A DNA stretch of 64,000 nucleotides, taken from contig NZ_FOEH01000004.1 of NCBI RefSeq assembly GCF_900110695.1, positions 186,001 to 250,000 of the forward strand, read 5' to 3'. Origin of the DNA: Virgibacillus subterraneus. Its GTDB lineage: Bacteria > Bacillota > Bacilli > Bacillales > Amphibacillaceae. Below are positions 18,355-26,960 of this stretch, piece after piece (positions within the stretch are counted from its first letter, which is position 1; each line of letters opens with the position of its first letter). Made by a program: the position numbers and the translations under genes. The notes below the pieces were generated by a model. It saw only the letters and a list, made by a program, of their open reading frames with translations. It did not search any database and had not been told where the DNA came from.

Positions 18355-18369
18355 AATAGTTCCTCCTAG

Positions 18370-18630
18370 TCATTCATCTGAAATTTCTTCATGACTTAAA
18401 ACACGTTGTCCAACAGTTTCGGGCTGAACAGCAGATAGAACAACATAATCACTATCTGTAATGATCACTGCTCTTGTACGTCGTCCATAAGTCGCATCTA
18501 CAAGTTTATTGTTATCACGTGCCACTGTTATAATTCGTTTTATCGGTGCCGATTCCGGTGATACAATCGATATAATCCGATTGGCAGAAACGACATTACC
18601 AAACCCTATATTAATTAATCGTAAGCTCAA
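18370..18630 (-). CDS. remA: Extracellular matrix regulator RemA (DUF370)
   Basis: DNA-binding activator needed in B. subtilis for biofilm matrix operons and osmoprotectant genes. The 86-residue protein is highly conserved: [20 protein letters not shown], then [20 protein letters not shown] and [12 protein letters not shown]. The start is TTG at 18630 preceded by GGGGGAG at five bases, which gives the expected N-terminus. First gene of the remA-gmk-rpoZ unit. Confidence 0.95.
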   Translation of the reverse strand: MSLRLINIGFGNVVSANRIISIVSPESAPIKRIITVARDNNKLVDATYGRRTRAVIITDSDYVVLSAVQPETVGQRVLSHEEISDE

Positions 18631-18762
18631 AATTGCTCCCCCTTAAGTATACTAGCCTTAGTAGCTTGTTAATTATGAAATTACTCCTCTTTCTATGATA
18701 TAGCTCTTTCTCTCTTTATAATACGACTATTATAAGTAAAATGGAATGCAAAATTCAAATGT

Positions 18763-19644
18763 TTACTCTATATTTTGAATTTGTTCTTTAATTTTCTCTA
18801 TTTCACTTTTCAATGAAACAATCCATACTCCGATTTTAGCATCGGTGGATTTCGATCCGACAGTATTTGCTTCCCTATGCATTTCCTGCATAATAAAATC
18901 CAGTTTACGTCCAACCGCATCATTTAGTTCTACTGTTTCAAAAAAGTGATCAATATGACTCTGAAGTCTAGTGATCTCCTCGGTTATGTCACCCTTTTCG
19001 GCGAGAAGCGCAATTTCCTGATGCATACGTGTCTGATCAATTACATCATTTTCACCAAGATAGTTGTAAATTCGAGACTGGATACGGTCACGATATTCCT
19101 CAATCACACTTTCACGACGAGTTTGCAGATGGGAAACCGTTTCTTGAATTTCAAGCATTCTATTACGTACATCCTTTAGCAGAAAGGCCCCCTCTTCTTT
19201 CCGCATCAACAGCAATTGTTCACACGCACGCTTCGTACTTGTTGTGATGAAATTTTTTAGTTCATCGGAATAATTCTCTGTCTCCTGAACAGAAAATAAA
19301 TCAGGAATCTCCGGCATGATCGTAACTGGAATTTCCCCAGCAAGGTTATACCGTGCTTTAGCACTTTTAATTTGGTCTATGTATTTGTCCATCAATTCCC
19401 AATCTGTATAGAGTTCTTTTTGGACAAGTCCATCTCCCTGAACATTTATATATACTTCCATTCTGCCTCGTTGAAAGTACGATTGAAGTATTCTCTTGAT
19501 TTTATCCTCCAGAAACAATAAAGAACGGGGAATTTTCGCAGTGAAATCCAAAAAGCGGTGATTCACACTCCGTATCTCTACGGTCACAGTCGTATTACCA
19601 AGGTGAAATACATCCTGACCGTACCCCGTCATGCTCATTACCAT
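18763..19644 (-). CDS. yloC: YicC/YloC family endoribonuclease
   Basis: Member of the YicC family, for which E. coli YicC has been reported as a metal-dependent endoribonuclease acting on small RNAs. It shows the invariant N-terminus MSMTGYGQ, then VEIRSVNHRFLDF and the C-terminal FIMQEMHREANTVGSKS. I place the start at 19644 (MVMSMTGYG, 293 residues) behind GGATGTGAT; the ATG at 19638 is equally possible and 19662 is less likely. It lies between the ATPase gene and remA, as in B. subtilis, separated from remA by about 130 bases with no recognised terminator. Confidence 0.9.
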   Translation of the reverse strand: MVMSMTGYGQDVFHLGNTTVTVEIRSVNHRFLDFTAKIPRSLLFLEDKIKRILQSYFQRGRMEVYINVQGDGLVQKELYTDWELMDKYIDQIKSAKARYNLAGEIPVTIMPEIPDLFSVQETENYSDELKNFITTSTKRACEQLLLMRKEEGAFLLKDVRNRMLEIQETVSHLQTRRESVIEEYRDRIQSRIYNYLGENDVIDQTRMHQEIALLAEKGDITEEITRLQSHIDHFFETVELNDAVGRKLDFIMQEMHREANTVGSKSTDAKIGVWIVSLKSEIEKIKEQIQNIE

Positions 19645-19662
19645 ATTTATCACATCCATCAA

Positions 19663-20004
19663 TTAGAAACACTATATTTCCTTATTATAACAGTCCTTTA
19701 CAAAAAAATAAAAACCCATCTATTATACTAATTCGATTTTGAAGTTAAACCAGTTGAAATGTAATTGCTATTGGTGGTTGCCGGGAATGTGCCCGCCTTC
19801 CGTGAAATCCTCGTTCTGTCGCTCTCTGTAGGAACTCGCCAGCCAGTGTTTTCGAAGGATGTCTCACAAATTCCCATCAAAGTTCTTCTGCTCATTCCAT
19901 TTGATCTTTTCAGCAATATATTAAAAAAGCGGTTCAATTACGGCTGCAAATTGCATTTTTGTACACCGTAACTGAACCACTTTTAACATTAAGGGCTCTG
20001 ACAA
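19663..20004. other. Gap between the P-type ATPase gene and yloC; GC-richer non-coding segment
   Basis: Holds the ATPase terminator (19923-19985). A GC-richer stretch at about 19780-19880 (GGAATGTGCCCGCCTTCC, TCTGTCGCTCTCTGTAGGAACTC) has the composition of the intergenic elements at 2862 and 23396, but I could not align it to them convincingly. Small open frames on both strands lack ribosome binding sites. Confidence 0.45.
19923..19985 (-). terminator. Intrinsic terminator of the P-type ATPase gene
   Basis: On the minus strand AAGTGGTTCAGTTACGG pairs with CCGTAATTGAACCGCTT with few mismatches and is followed by TTTTT. It starts about 20 bases after the ATPase stop codon. Confidence 0.82.
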
Positions 20005-22659
20005 TTATTTTTTTGTAAACCCAAATAAAACAGTTGGAAGTGAGCTGAGAACAAGTATTAGCATCCAGTCTCTAACATTTAGAAATGTCGTATGAAAGAT
20101 TGGCTGCAACGGCTCCCAATAGATAACAACAAGCAACAATAGAAGTGATGAAAGTACTGCTAAAACCAAATATTTATTTTCAAAAGGATTGCGGGCAAAA
20201 ACCGAATTTTCACTTCGGCAATCGAACACATGAATTAATTGAGCCATTACCAATGTTGTAAATGCAATAGTTTGTCCATAAATTAAATTATCCGGGTTAT
20301 CCTGATATGTCATCATAAACGCAATCAATGTAAAAACACCAATTAATATGCCACGACTGATTATTTTAAAGCCCAACCCCCTAGCAAATATTCCTTCTCT
20401 TGGATTTCTTGGCCTCCTTCGCATTACATCACCTTCTGATTGATCCAGCCCAAGTGCCATTGCGGGAAGTCCGTCTGTTACAAGGTTCACCCATAATATT
20501 TGTACTGGTACCAATGGCAAAGGGAGTGCTAATAACATAGCAAAGAGCATAACAAGAATCTCACCCACATTTGACGCTAATAAATAACGGATAAATTTTC
20601 GAATGTTTTCGTAAATATTTCTTCCTTCACTAATTGCAGATTTGATAGTAGCAAAGTTATCATCCATTAGTACTAATGAAGAAGCTTCTTTTGTTACATC
20701 TGTTCCGCTCCTTCCCATACTAATTCCAATGTCACTTGCTTTAATGGCTGGCGCATCATTCACACCATCCCCAGTCATTGCTACAATATGACCTTTTTCC
20801 TGAAAGGCTTGGACAATTTTTAATTTATGCTCTGGAGTAACACGAGCAAATACGTAAACCTGATCGATGACATTACGAAGTTCTGTGACAGACATTTGGT
20901 TTAGTTGGTATCCATCCAAAACCATTCCATTTTCAGGAAGCAGGTTCAGGTTAATCGCAATTGCACGAGCGGTTTTTTCATGGTCGCCAGTAATCATTAC
21001 TGTCTTAATGCCAGCATCCCGACATTCCATAATAGCTGTTTTTACTTCTTTTCTTGGTGGATCCATCATTCCGCATAAGCCAACAAACGTTAAATCTTTC
21101 TCCAGTGTGGCTGAATTTAAAGGATCATCCTTTGAAATTGGCTTCATGCCTATTGCTATCGTTCGTAACGCCTTTTGAGCCATGTTGTTAATTTCATTGT
21201 CAATCGTTTGCTTGTCCTCTGAACGCAACAATTTGCGACCACCTTCACCTAAAAAGAAAGCAGAACGTGGCAATAATACGTCTGGAGCACCTTTCGTAAT
21301 TAGAAACCGCATGTGGTTTTCATCTTCAATAACCATACTCATTCTTTTGCGATCAGAATCAAATGGTATTTCTTTTATAATTTGGAAATTGTCATTCACT
21401 TTTGGGGATAACCCAAGCTTTCTGGCAGCAACAAGCAATGCTCCGTCGGTTGGATCCCCGTCAACAAAGTATTTCCCTTTTTTGACTTGTAATGACGCAT
21501 TATTACATAACAGACCATATAAGAGCATCGATTCAAGATTGGGGTAATCGCGGTCCACTTTTTCTTTATTTGCAAAAAAATCGCCCTGTATTTCGTAACC
21601 ATCGCCCGTAACATATAAGTTTTTCCCATTTACATAGACTTCTTTTACCGTCATTTGGTTCTCTGTCATTGTACCAGTCTTATCAGAACAAATAACTGAA
21701 GCACACCCTAAAGTTTCCACTGCAGAAAGCTTTCGAACAATCGCTTTCTTCTTAATCATGCGCTGAACACCTAATGATAATGCAACTGTAACGATTGCAG
21801 GTAGTCCTTCTGGTATAGCTGCAACCGCTAAAGATACTCCTGCAAGAAACATATTATATAAAGGATGACCCTGATAAACACCTACAAAAACGACTAATGC
21901 CGTTAAAAAAAGTGCAACGACAATTAGAATTTTTCCCAGTTCTGTAAGCTTATGCTCTAATGGAGTGATAGTCTTCTTTGTCTTCACCATTAATGATGCA
22001 ATTTGTCCCATTACTGTATTCATTCCGGTTCCAACAACGATACCTAGTCCGGATCCTCTTGTAACCAACGTTCCCATGAAGCCCATGTTGACCTGATCCT
22101 GTGCGTCAAGGTGGTCTTTACTTATTGCAGTAGCATGCTTCATTACTGGGAGCGATTCACCGGTAAGTGCCGATTCTTCTGTCTCCATGCTATTTGATTT
22201 CGTTATGCGTATATCAGCAGGAATCCGATCTCCACTGTTCATACGCAATACGTCACCCACAACCACATCTTGGGATGGAATCTTTTCCCACTTCCCATCA
22301 CGGAGAACATTCGCCACAGGTGCAGACATTTCTTTTAGTTTAGCAAGTGATTTTTCTGCTTTTTGTTCTTGAAAAAAGCCAAGAAAACTATTTACTAAAA
22401 CGATTACCATAATCGCTATTGCATCAACATATTCACCAAGTAATCCAGCAATTAAGGTTGCAGCAAGAAGAACCAGAACCATAAAATCCTGGAATTGTTT
22501 AAAAAAGATCAACCACTTAGATGTGTTTTTTTCAGTTTCTAGTTTATTTGCTCCGAATTCTTTTCTGCGTTGTTCCACTTGTTTTTCTGCAAGTCCGCGG
22601 TTTGTCGTAACATGCAATTTTTGTTCGACATGGTCTACATCTAATTGATACCATTTCAC
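20005..22659 (-). CDS. yloB: P2-type ATPase, calcium-transporting (YloB-like)
   Basis: Pumps cations, most likely Ca2+, across the membrane with ATP. It has the full P-type architecture: actuator motif LTGESLPV, phosphorylation site CSDKTGTMTEN, nucleotide-binding KGAPD and hinge MTGDGVNDAPAIKASDIG. Ten membrane helices are expected; M4 carries AAIPEGLPAIVTVAL, the PEGLP signature of SERCA-type pumps. I chose GTG at 22659 (VKWYQLDV, 884 residues): GGAGG lies eight bases before it, while the ATG at 22680 has no ribosome binding site and would put that GGAGG inside the gene. Calcium specificity is inferred from the family. Confidence 0.9.
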   Translation of the reverse strand: MKWYQLDVDHVEQKLHVTTNRGLAEKQVEQRRKEFGANKLETEKNTSKWLIFFKQFQDFMVLVLLAATLIAGLLGEYVDAIAIMVIVLVNSFLGFFQEQKAEKSLAKLKEMSAPVANVLRDGKWEKIPSQDVVVGDVLRMNSGDRIPADIRITKSNSMETEESALTGESLPVMKHATAISKDHLDAQDQVNMGFMGTLVTRGSGLGIVVGTGMNTVMGQIASLMVKTKKTITPLEHKLTELGKILIVVALFLTALVVFVGVYQGHPLYNMFLAGVSLAVAAIPEGLPAIVTVALSLGVQRMIKKKAIVRKLSAVETLGCASVICSDKTGTMTENQMTVKEVYVNGKNLYVTGDGYEIQGDFFANKEKVDRDYPNLESMLLYGLLCNNASLQVKKGKYFVDGDPTDGALLVAARKLGLSPKVNDNFQIIKEIPFDSDRKRMSMVIEDENHMRFLITKGAPDVLLPRSAFFLGEGGRKLLRSEDKQTIDNEINNMAQKALRTIAIGMKPISKDDPLNSATLEKDLTFVGLCGMMDPPRKEVKTAIMECRDAGIKTVMITGDHEKTARAIAINLNLLPENGMVLDGYQLNQMSVTELRNVIDQVYVFARVTPEHKLKIVQAFQEKGHIVAMTGDGVNDAPAIKASDIGISMGRSGTDVTKEASSLVLMDDNFATIKSAISEGRNIYENIRKFIRYLLASNVGEILVMLFAMLLALPLPLVPVQILWVNLVTDGLPAMALGLDQSEGDVMRRRPRNPREGIFARGLGFKIISRGILIGVFTLIAFMMTYQDNPDNLIYGQTIAFTTLVMAQLIHVFDCRSENSVFARNPFENKYLVLAVLSSLLLLLVVIYWEPLQPIFHTTFLNVRDWMLILVLSSLPTVLFGFTKK

Positions 22660-23205
22660 ACTGCATTCCTCCAAATTCATCTACATGCACTATAGTTAAA
22701 CGTAATCTTTATACGATATCTATGCAGACTCGTCCCAAAAAATGCTATAATTGAATCAAAAGCGGAAGTGCCCGTTTAAGAATGTATTTTACTTTTGGTT
22801 CTTTTTTTAAATTTTGTTGCTTCTTAACCCTTGCAGTTGATTTAAACTGTGTCTCAATGATATTTTCTTTTGTGACACTTTTTCCCGTTCTAATGATGGT
22901 GAGTGCCTTGATTCGTTCCGGCAAAATACTTTGCTTTCACCTCTCCGGGTACAAAGGCGACATATACTCCTTCTATCGCCTTCGTAGTGTCTTCTTAGCC
23001 ATGAGCACGGCATCAGCCTCCTCGTAATGTTAAGAATACTTCTTCCGGAGTCTTAGTAACGTGCTGTTCCCATAGGAGTCTACTTATACTGCCTCCACCG
23101 GTAGAGTTCTTCTGATTAATGAGTAGTTATGGTCTATGAAATCAACATTCGTGGAGCAATTACAAGCTGTGTAAAAATGTGTTTCTCCTAAGGGAAGAGT
23201 AGCAA

Positions 23206-23280
23206 TTGAGGATCCCGCAGTGAGCGTTACTTGCTCCGTTGAGGCTGAATTGCTGCCCCAGAAAAGCGAGTATCTTTCCA
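23206..23280 (+). repeat. GC-richer dispersed repeat, copy B2 (partial)
   Basis: ATTGAGGATCCCGCAG, then TTACTTGCTCCGTTGAGGCTG and CAGAAAAGCGAGTATCTTTCC align in order with the right half of B3 (GAAGATCCCGCAG, TTTGCTTCCGAGGAAGCTG, CAGAAAGCGAAGTGTATTTCC). Same orientation as B3, about 115 bases upstream of it. Confidence 0.7.
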
Positions 23281-23395
23281 GCTGGACTTAAAAAGAACTG
23301 CGTGTTTCTTTAAATAGTTTAAAAAACATTGCTTTTATCCACCAGAATATACATTTTGTTAATTTTCTAGATTATAGTTAGCAAAATCGAGCGTA

Positions 23396-23566
23396 GGAAA
23401 TACACGAAGACTCCTGCGTGTCACCGGCTAAAACCGGTCACGTCCTGTGACCAACGCCAGTACTGGAACGTCCTGTTCGTCGAACCAACAGCTGAAGATC
23501 CCGCAGGAAGTGATTTTGCTTCCGAGGAAGCTGAAGCGTTGACTGCAGAAAGCGAAGTGTATTTCC
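23396..23566 (+). repeat. GC-richer dispersed repeat, copy B3 (best preserved), with terminal inverted repeats
   Basis: A 171-base element bounded by the perfect ten-base inverted repeat GGAAATACAC (23396-23405) and GTGTATTTCC (23557-23566). Inside are ACCGG/CCGGT, the hairpin GGTCAC-gtcct-GTGACC (23436-23452), CCAGTACTGG (23457-23466) and AACGTCCTGTTCGTCG. It encodes no protein. The dense hairpins suggest an RNA-structured or cruciform-forming mobile element. Copies B1 and B2 match its right half, and the element at 51443 shares its central hairpin module. Confidence 0.75.
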
Positions 23567-23626
23567 GTAACGGTGTCATACACTTTAAAAAGCAGCCTTA
23601 CTTATTAGAAAGCAAGAGGTGATTAC

Positions 23627-25333
23627 ATGCCATTTGATGGAATCGTTACAAGAGCAGTAACGAGCGAACTAAATACAACCTTAACCCCAGGAAAAATCAC
23701 GAAAATTTATCAGCCGACTTTGACAGAATTAGTTTTCACTATACGAAGTCACGGCGAAAACCATACATTGCTATTGTCGATTCATCCTGTATACGCACGG
23801 TTACACATAACAAGAGATTCCTATAAAAACCCTAAAGAACCTTCGATGTTTTGCATGTTGCTTCGTAAACATTTATCCGGTGCAGTAGTTGAATCCATAG
23901 ATCAATACGGAATGGAGCGAATTGTTACCTTTTCGATTCAAGCACGAAATGAAATTGGCGACATGACAACGAAAAAACTTGTGATCGAGCTAATGGGCAA
24001 ACACAGTAACGTTATGCTAGTTGATGGAGAAAAGGGACATATCCTTGATAGTTTAAAACATGTATCTATCTCACAAAACCGATATCGAACAACATTACCC
24101 GGTCATGACTATAAACTTCCACCAAGTCAGGATAAGCTGAATTTATTGGATATTGACAAAGAAACATTTGTTCGAAAGCTTGATTTTAATGCCGGAAAAA
24201 TGGATGCCCAAATCGTCCATACCTTAATAGGTGTTTCTCCTTTAATTGCTAAAGAAATCGTCCATCAGGCAAAGCTTGGATCATCTGAGACCTATAAAGC
24301 CAGGTTTGAAGCCATACAGGAACTGATACAAAATAATAACTATACACCAACAATTTACCGGTACAAAAAAGAAGATTTTCATGTCCTCCCAATATCTTTT
24401 CTTGACGGTCAAGAGGAAGTCTTTTCAGACACTAACCACATGCTTGATAATTTTTATTCCGGTAAAGCAGAGAGAGATCGTGTGAAGCAGCAAGCAAAAG
24501 ATCTTTATCAGTTTATAAAAAATGAAAAAGATAAGAATCAACGTAAGCTAAAGAAACATGAAAAAACAATCAAAAAAGCTGAAGGTGCCGACCGTTATCA
24601 ACGGTTGGGCGAGCTGTTAACAGCCAATATGCATCAAGTAAAGCAAGGTGATCAATCAGCTACAGTAATCGATTATTATGATCCAAATCAAAATGAAATG
24701 ATAATCGAATTAAACCCAAATAAGACACCTAGTGAAAATGCACAAAGCTTTTTCAAAACGTATCAAAAACTAAAAACTTCCATGAAAAAAGTAAAACAGG
24801 AAATTAAAAAGGCAAATAACGAGATTGCCTATTTAGAGCAATTGCTCCAGCAAATAGATTCCGCACGTGAGGCTGACATTGAAGAAATCCGAGATGAACT
24901 TCGTGAAGAAGGTTATTTAAAAAGGCAAAAACAAGGAAAAAAGAGAAAGAAAGAAGTTAAACCTGAACCAGAAAAGTTTATTGCAACAGATGGGACACCA
25001 ATTCTTGTAGGGAAAAATAATAAACAAAATGAATATGTAACAACGAAGCTTGCACATCGTGATGATATTTGGCTGCATACGAAAAACATACCGGGATCTC
25101 ATGTCATTATTCGTGATAAGGAGCCAAGTGAAGATACATTGCTTGAAGCAGCACTGCTTGCAGCATTCTTCAGTAAATCACAGCAATCATCATCAGTACC
25201 TGTTGATTATACGAAAATTCGCCATGTAAAAAAGCCGAATGGTGCTAAACCTGGTTATGTTACCTACGACAACCAGAAAACGTTATTTGTAACACCAGAT
25301 CAAGCTACCGTAGAAAAACTAAAAAACGGATAA
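23627..25333 (+). CDS. rqcH: Rqc2 homologue RqcH (NFACT protein, formerly FbpA/YloA)
   Basis: Ribosome quality control factor that binds split 50S subunits with stalled peptidyl-tRNA and directs alanine tailing for degradation. The 568-residue protein has the NFACT-N domain (starting MPFDGIVTRAVTSEL), a helix-hairpin-helix region, a lysine-rich coiled coil (about 285-450) and the NFACT-R domain with HRDDIWLHTKNIPGSHVII. Many eukaryotic-type extensions are absent, as usual for bacteria. ATG follows GAGGTG by five bases. It is divergent from the ATPase gene, as in B. subtilis. Its stop codon lies inside the stem of the shared terminator. Confidence 0.96.
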   Translation: MPFDGIVTRAVTSELNTTLTPGKITKIYQPTLTELVFTIRSHGENHTLLLSIHPVYARLHITRDSYKNPKEPSMFCMLLRKHLSGAVVESIDQYGMERIVTFSIQARNEIGDMTTKKLVIELMGKHSNVMLVDGEKGHILDSLKHVSISQNRYRTTLPGHDYKLPPSQDKLNLLDIDKETFVRKLDFNAGKMDAQIVHTLIGVSPLIAKEIVHQAKLGSSETYKARFEAIQELIQNNNYTPTIYRYKKEDFHVLPISFLDGQEEVFSDTNHMLDNFYSGKAERDRVKQQAKDLYQFIKNEKDKNQRKLKKHEKTIKKAEGADRYQRLGELLTANMHQVKQGDQSATVIDYYDPNQNEMIIELNPNKTPSENAQSFFKTYQKLKTSMKKVKQEIKKANNEIAYLEQLLQQIDSAREADIEEIRDELREEGYLKRQKQGKKRKKEVKPEPEKFIATDGTPILVGKNNKQNEYVTTKLAHRDDIWLHTKNIPGSHVIIRDKEPSEDTLLEAALLAAFFSKSQQSSSVPVDYTKIRHVKKPNGAKPGYVTYDNQKTLFVTPDQATVEKLKNG

Positions 25334-25356
25334 TCCTGAATTGGATTATCCGTTTT
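25323..25356. terminator. Bidirectional intrinsic terminator shared by rqcH and ohr
   Basis: AACGGATAATCC and GGATTATCCGTT form a perfect 12-base stem with a six-base loop. TTTTACTTT follows on the plus strand and TTTTTT on the minus strand. The rqcH TAA (25331-25333) is part of the stem. Confidence 0.9.
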
Positions 25357-25369
25357 ACTTTAATTAGAT

Positions 25370-25792
25370 TTAGGAAACTGCTTTTGGATTTAGGGTTACC
25401 TCAACATTTCCACGAGTTGCTTTGGAATAAGGGCACACTTGATGGGCATCTTCAGCCAATTCCTCTGCCTCTTCAGGACTAACACCTTCAATATTAATAT
25501 TGAGAGTTACCTCAATTTTAAAGCCATCATCCTCAGGGTCCTTGCAAAAACTGACTTCAGCAGTAGTTTCTGAGTCAATCTTCTTTTTTTGCTTTGAGGC
25601 AACTAAGTTAAGCGCTCCGTCAAAACACGCTGAGTATGTTGCTGCAAAAAGCTGTTCTGGATTTGATCCTTTTTCATCTTTATTATTTGCCGGATTTACT
25701 AAGTTTAAGTCAATTAAACCGTCATCCGATTTAACATGTCCGTCACGTCCATTTTTTGCCGTTGCTTTTGATGTAAATATTACTTCACTCAT
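25370..25792 (-). CDS. ohr: Organic hydroperoxide resistance protein, Ohr subfamily
   Basis: Thiol peroxidase of the Ohr/OsmC family that reduces organic hydroperoxides. The 140-residue protein has the two redox cysteines in their usual context: ATYSACFDGAL (Cys56) and HQVCPYSKATRGN (Cys120). The N-terminus ATAKNGRDGHVKSDDG is also characteristic. It is a single gene convergent with rqcH. No OhrR-type repressor gene is adjacent; the neighbouring regulator at 25987 is of the LysR type. Upstream lies a long copy of repeat family A. Confidence 0.93.
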   Translation of the reverse strand: MSEVIFTSKATAKNGRDGHVKSDDGLIDLNLVNPANNKDEKGSNPEQLFAATYSACFDGALNLVASKQKKKIDSETTAEVSFCKDPEDDGFKIEVTLNINIEGVSPEEAEELAEDAHQVCPYSKATRGNVEVTLNPKAVS

Positions 25793-25857
25793 CTTAAAAC
25801 ACTCCTTTGAGTACTATATATATATTATGTTCCTTTTTATTGTTCTTATTAAACATC

Positions 25858-25990
25858 TTAGAAAACTTGGATTATCGTCAGACACTATGAAAGCGTATTT
25901 TTCCTTAATACCCCTTATACATTGGAATGCAACCATCAATGGCGAAAGCCTTATATACCAATTAAGAAGGTATGCTTTCTTAACTGCTAA
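25858..25990 (+). repeat. Dispersed repeat family A, copy A5 (long form)
   Basis: Begins GAAAACTTGGATTATCG, continues with about 60 bases not present in short copies (ATGAAAGCGTATTTTT, CCCCTTATACATTGG), and ends AATGGCGAAAGCCTTA and CTTTCTTAACTGCTAA. The final bases supply the stop codon of the LysR gene (25987-25989). Confidence 0.82.
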
Positions 25991-26847
25991 AGGAAGTTTT
26001 CACTCAATACTGCAGAAATAAACTGATCCACTTGTGGTAATTTACGTACACCTTCCTGATAACAAACCCAGGTATCTCTAGTAACTCGCTCACCATTTAA
26101 TTTCATAGAGATATGCGGAAACTCATCCATCATCGAATCTGAGACGCTTTTTGGGAGAACGGACATCCCGAGACCTTGCTTCATAAACTGTTTGCATGTT
26201 TCGATTTGATCAACTCGAATCGTTTTCACAGGTTTTATCTCATCCTGATGATGATAAAGCCAATTATCTACTAATTCATGCATGCTATCATCACTCTTAA
26301 ATGATATTAGCGGGCGTTCTTTTAACTTATTTTTTGGAAAAGGTTCGGTATCAAAAATGTATAACGGATCATCGAAAAGATTCGTACAAACACTTTCTTT
26401 TAACTTCTCACCACGAATAATGCATACATGGTAATTTTTATGGCCCCTTTTAATATCTTCACTAATACCAGTTACTAAATCAATAGCAACCTTGGGAAAT
26501 TCTTTCGTATAATCTGCCAGAATTGACGGTAAAAAACGCTGACTCACAAGTGATGAGCAAGCAATAGATAGTGTTCCCTGAACTTCTTCGCTTGATTGTG
26601 CAAGCGAACTTTTGATTACTTCTTCCTGATCAACCACTTTTCTCGCATGGCTTAATATCATTTCACCGGCCGGAGTCAAAACTAATTTTTTTGGTGTTCG
26701 AATAAAAATACTTTCTTCAAAATATTCCTCTATGTACTTAAGTCGTTGGGTAACCGCTGGCTGTGAAATTAATATCGCTTTGGCAGTCCCGCGAATTGTA
26801 CCTACTTCATTCAATTTTAACAGTAGTTCATAATCTTCTATTTTCAT
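25987..26847 (-). CDS. LysR-family transcriptional regulator
   Basis: A 286-residue LysR regulator with the N-terminal winged helix-turn-helix (about 3-62, including GTIRGTAKAILISQPAVTQR) and a periplasmic-binding-protein-like effector domain from about residue 90. Such regulators usually control a divergent gene and themselves in response to a small molecule. Here the divergent gene is the methyltransferase at 26961, across 113 AT-rich bases. The ligand cannot be inferred. The last codon and stop lie in a copy of repeat family A, so the natural C-terminus may have been altered by the repeat. It is not found at this position in B. subtilis. Confidence 0.88.
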   Translation of the reverse strand: MKIEDYELLLKLNEVGTIRGTAKAILISQPAVTQRLKYIEEYFEESIFIRTPKKLVLTPAGEMILSHARKVVDQEEVIKSSLAQSSEEVQGTLSIACSSLVSQRFLPSILADYTKEFPKVAIDLVTGISEDIKRGHKNYHVCIIRGEKLKESVCTNLFDDPLYIFDTEPFPKNKLKERPLISFKSDDSMHELVDNWLYHHQDEIKPVKTIRVDQIETCKQFMKQGLGMSVLPKSVSDSMMDEFPHISMKLNGERVTRDTWVCYQEGVRKLPQVDQFISAVLSENFL

Positions 26848-26863
26848 AATGGCTCCTCGTATG

Positions 26864-26910
26864 ATAAGTATTTGTTATTACTTTATATTATAAACTAATA
26901 TTGTACTTAT
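26864..26910. promoter_or_regulatory. Candidate operator between the lysR and methyltransferase genes
   Basis: A perfect but widely spaced inverted repeat, ATAAGTA (26864-26870) and TACTTAT (26904-26910), flanks AT-rich DNA that must contain both divergent promoters. LysR regulators often bind such extended dyads with T-N11-A half sites. No clear -35/-10 pair was assigned. Confidence 0.35.
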
Positions 26911-26960
26911 TGCATAACAAAGCATATGATTAAAGTAGAATATGAAAAGAGGGTGAATCC

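Larger units (their letters stand above)
22681..23626. other. Large gene-free gap between the divergent ATPase and rqcH genes
   Basis: About 945 bases with no ORF that has a ribosome binding site or recognisable product. It contains repeat elements B2 and B3. Further GC-richer tracts lie at about 22850-23120, for example CATCAGCCTCCTCG, TTCCGGAGTCTTAGTAACG, CCATAGGAGTCTAC and ACTGCCTCCACCGG, which look like eroded remains of other intergenic repeats. Promoters of both flanking genes must lie here but none was convincing. Confidence 0.6.

Noticed and set aside
22782-23027. 81-codon open frame on the plus strand in the yloB-rqcH gap
   Set aside because: No ribosome binding site, odd composition, and the region is made of repeat-like DNA; an opposite-strand frame of 68 codons is equally open.
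25500-26021. 173-codon open frame on the plus strand
   Set aside because: It is antisense to ohr and continues through repeat copy A5; a shadow frame.
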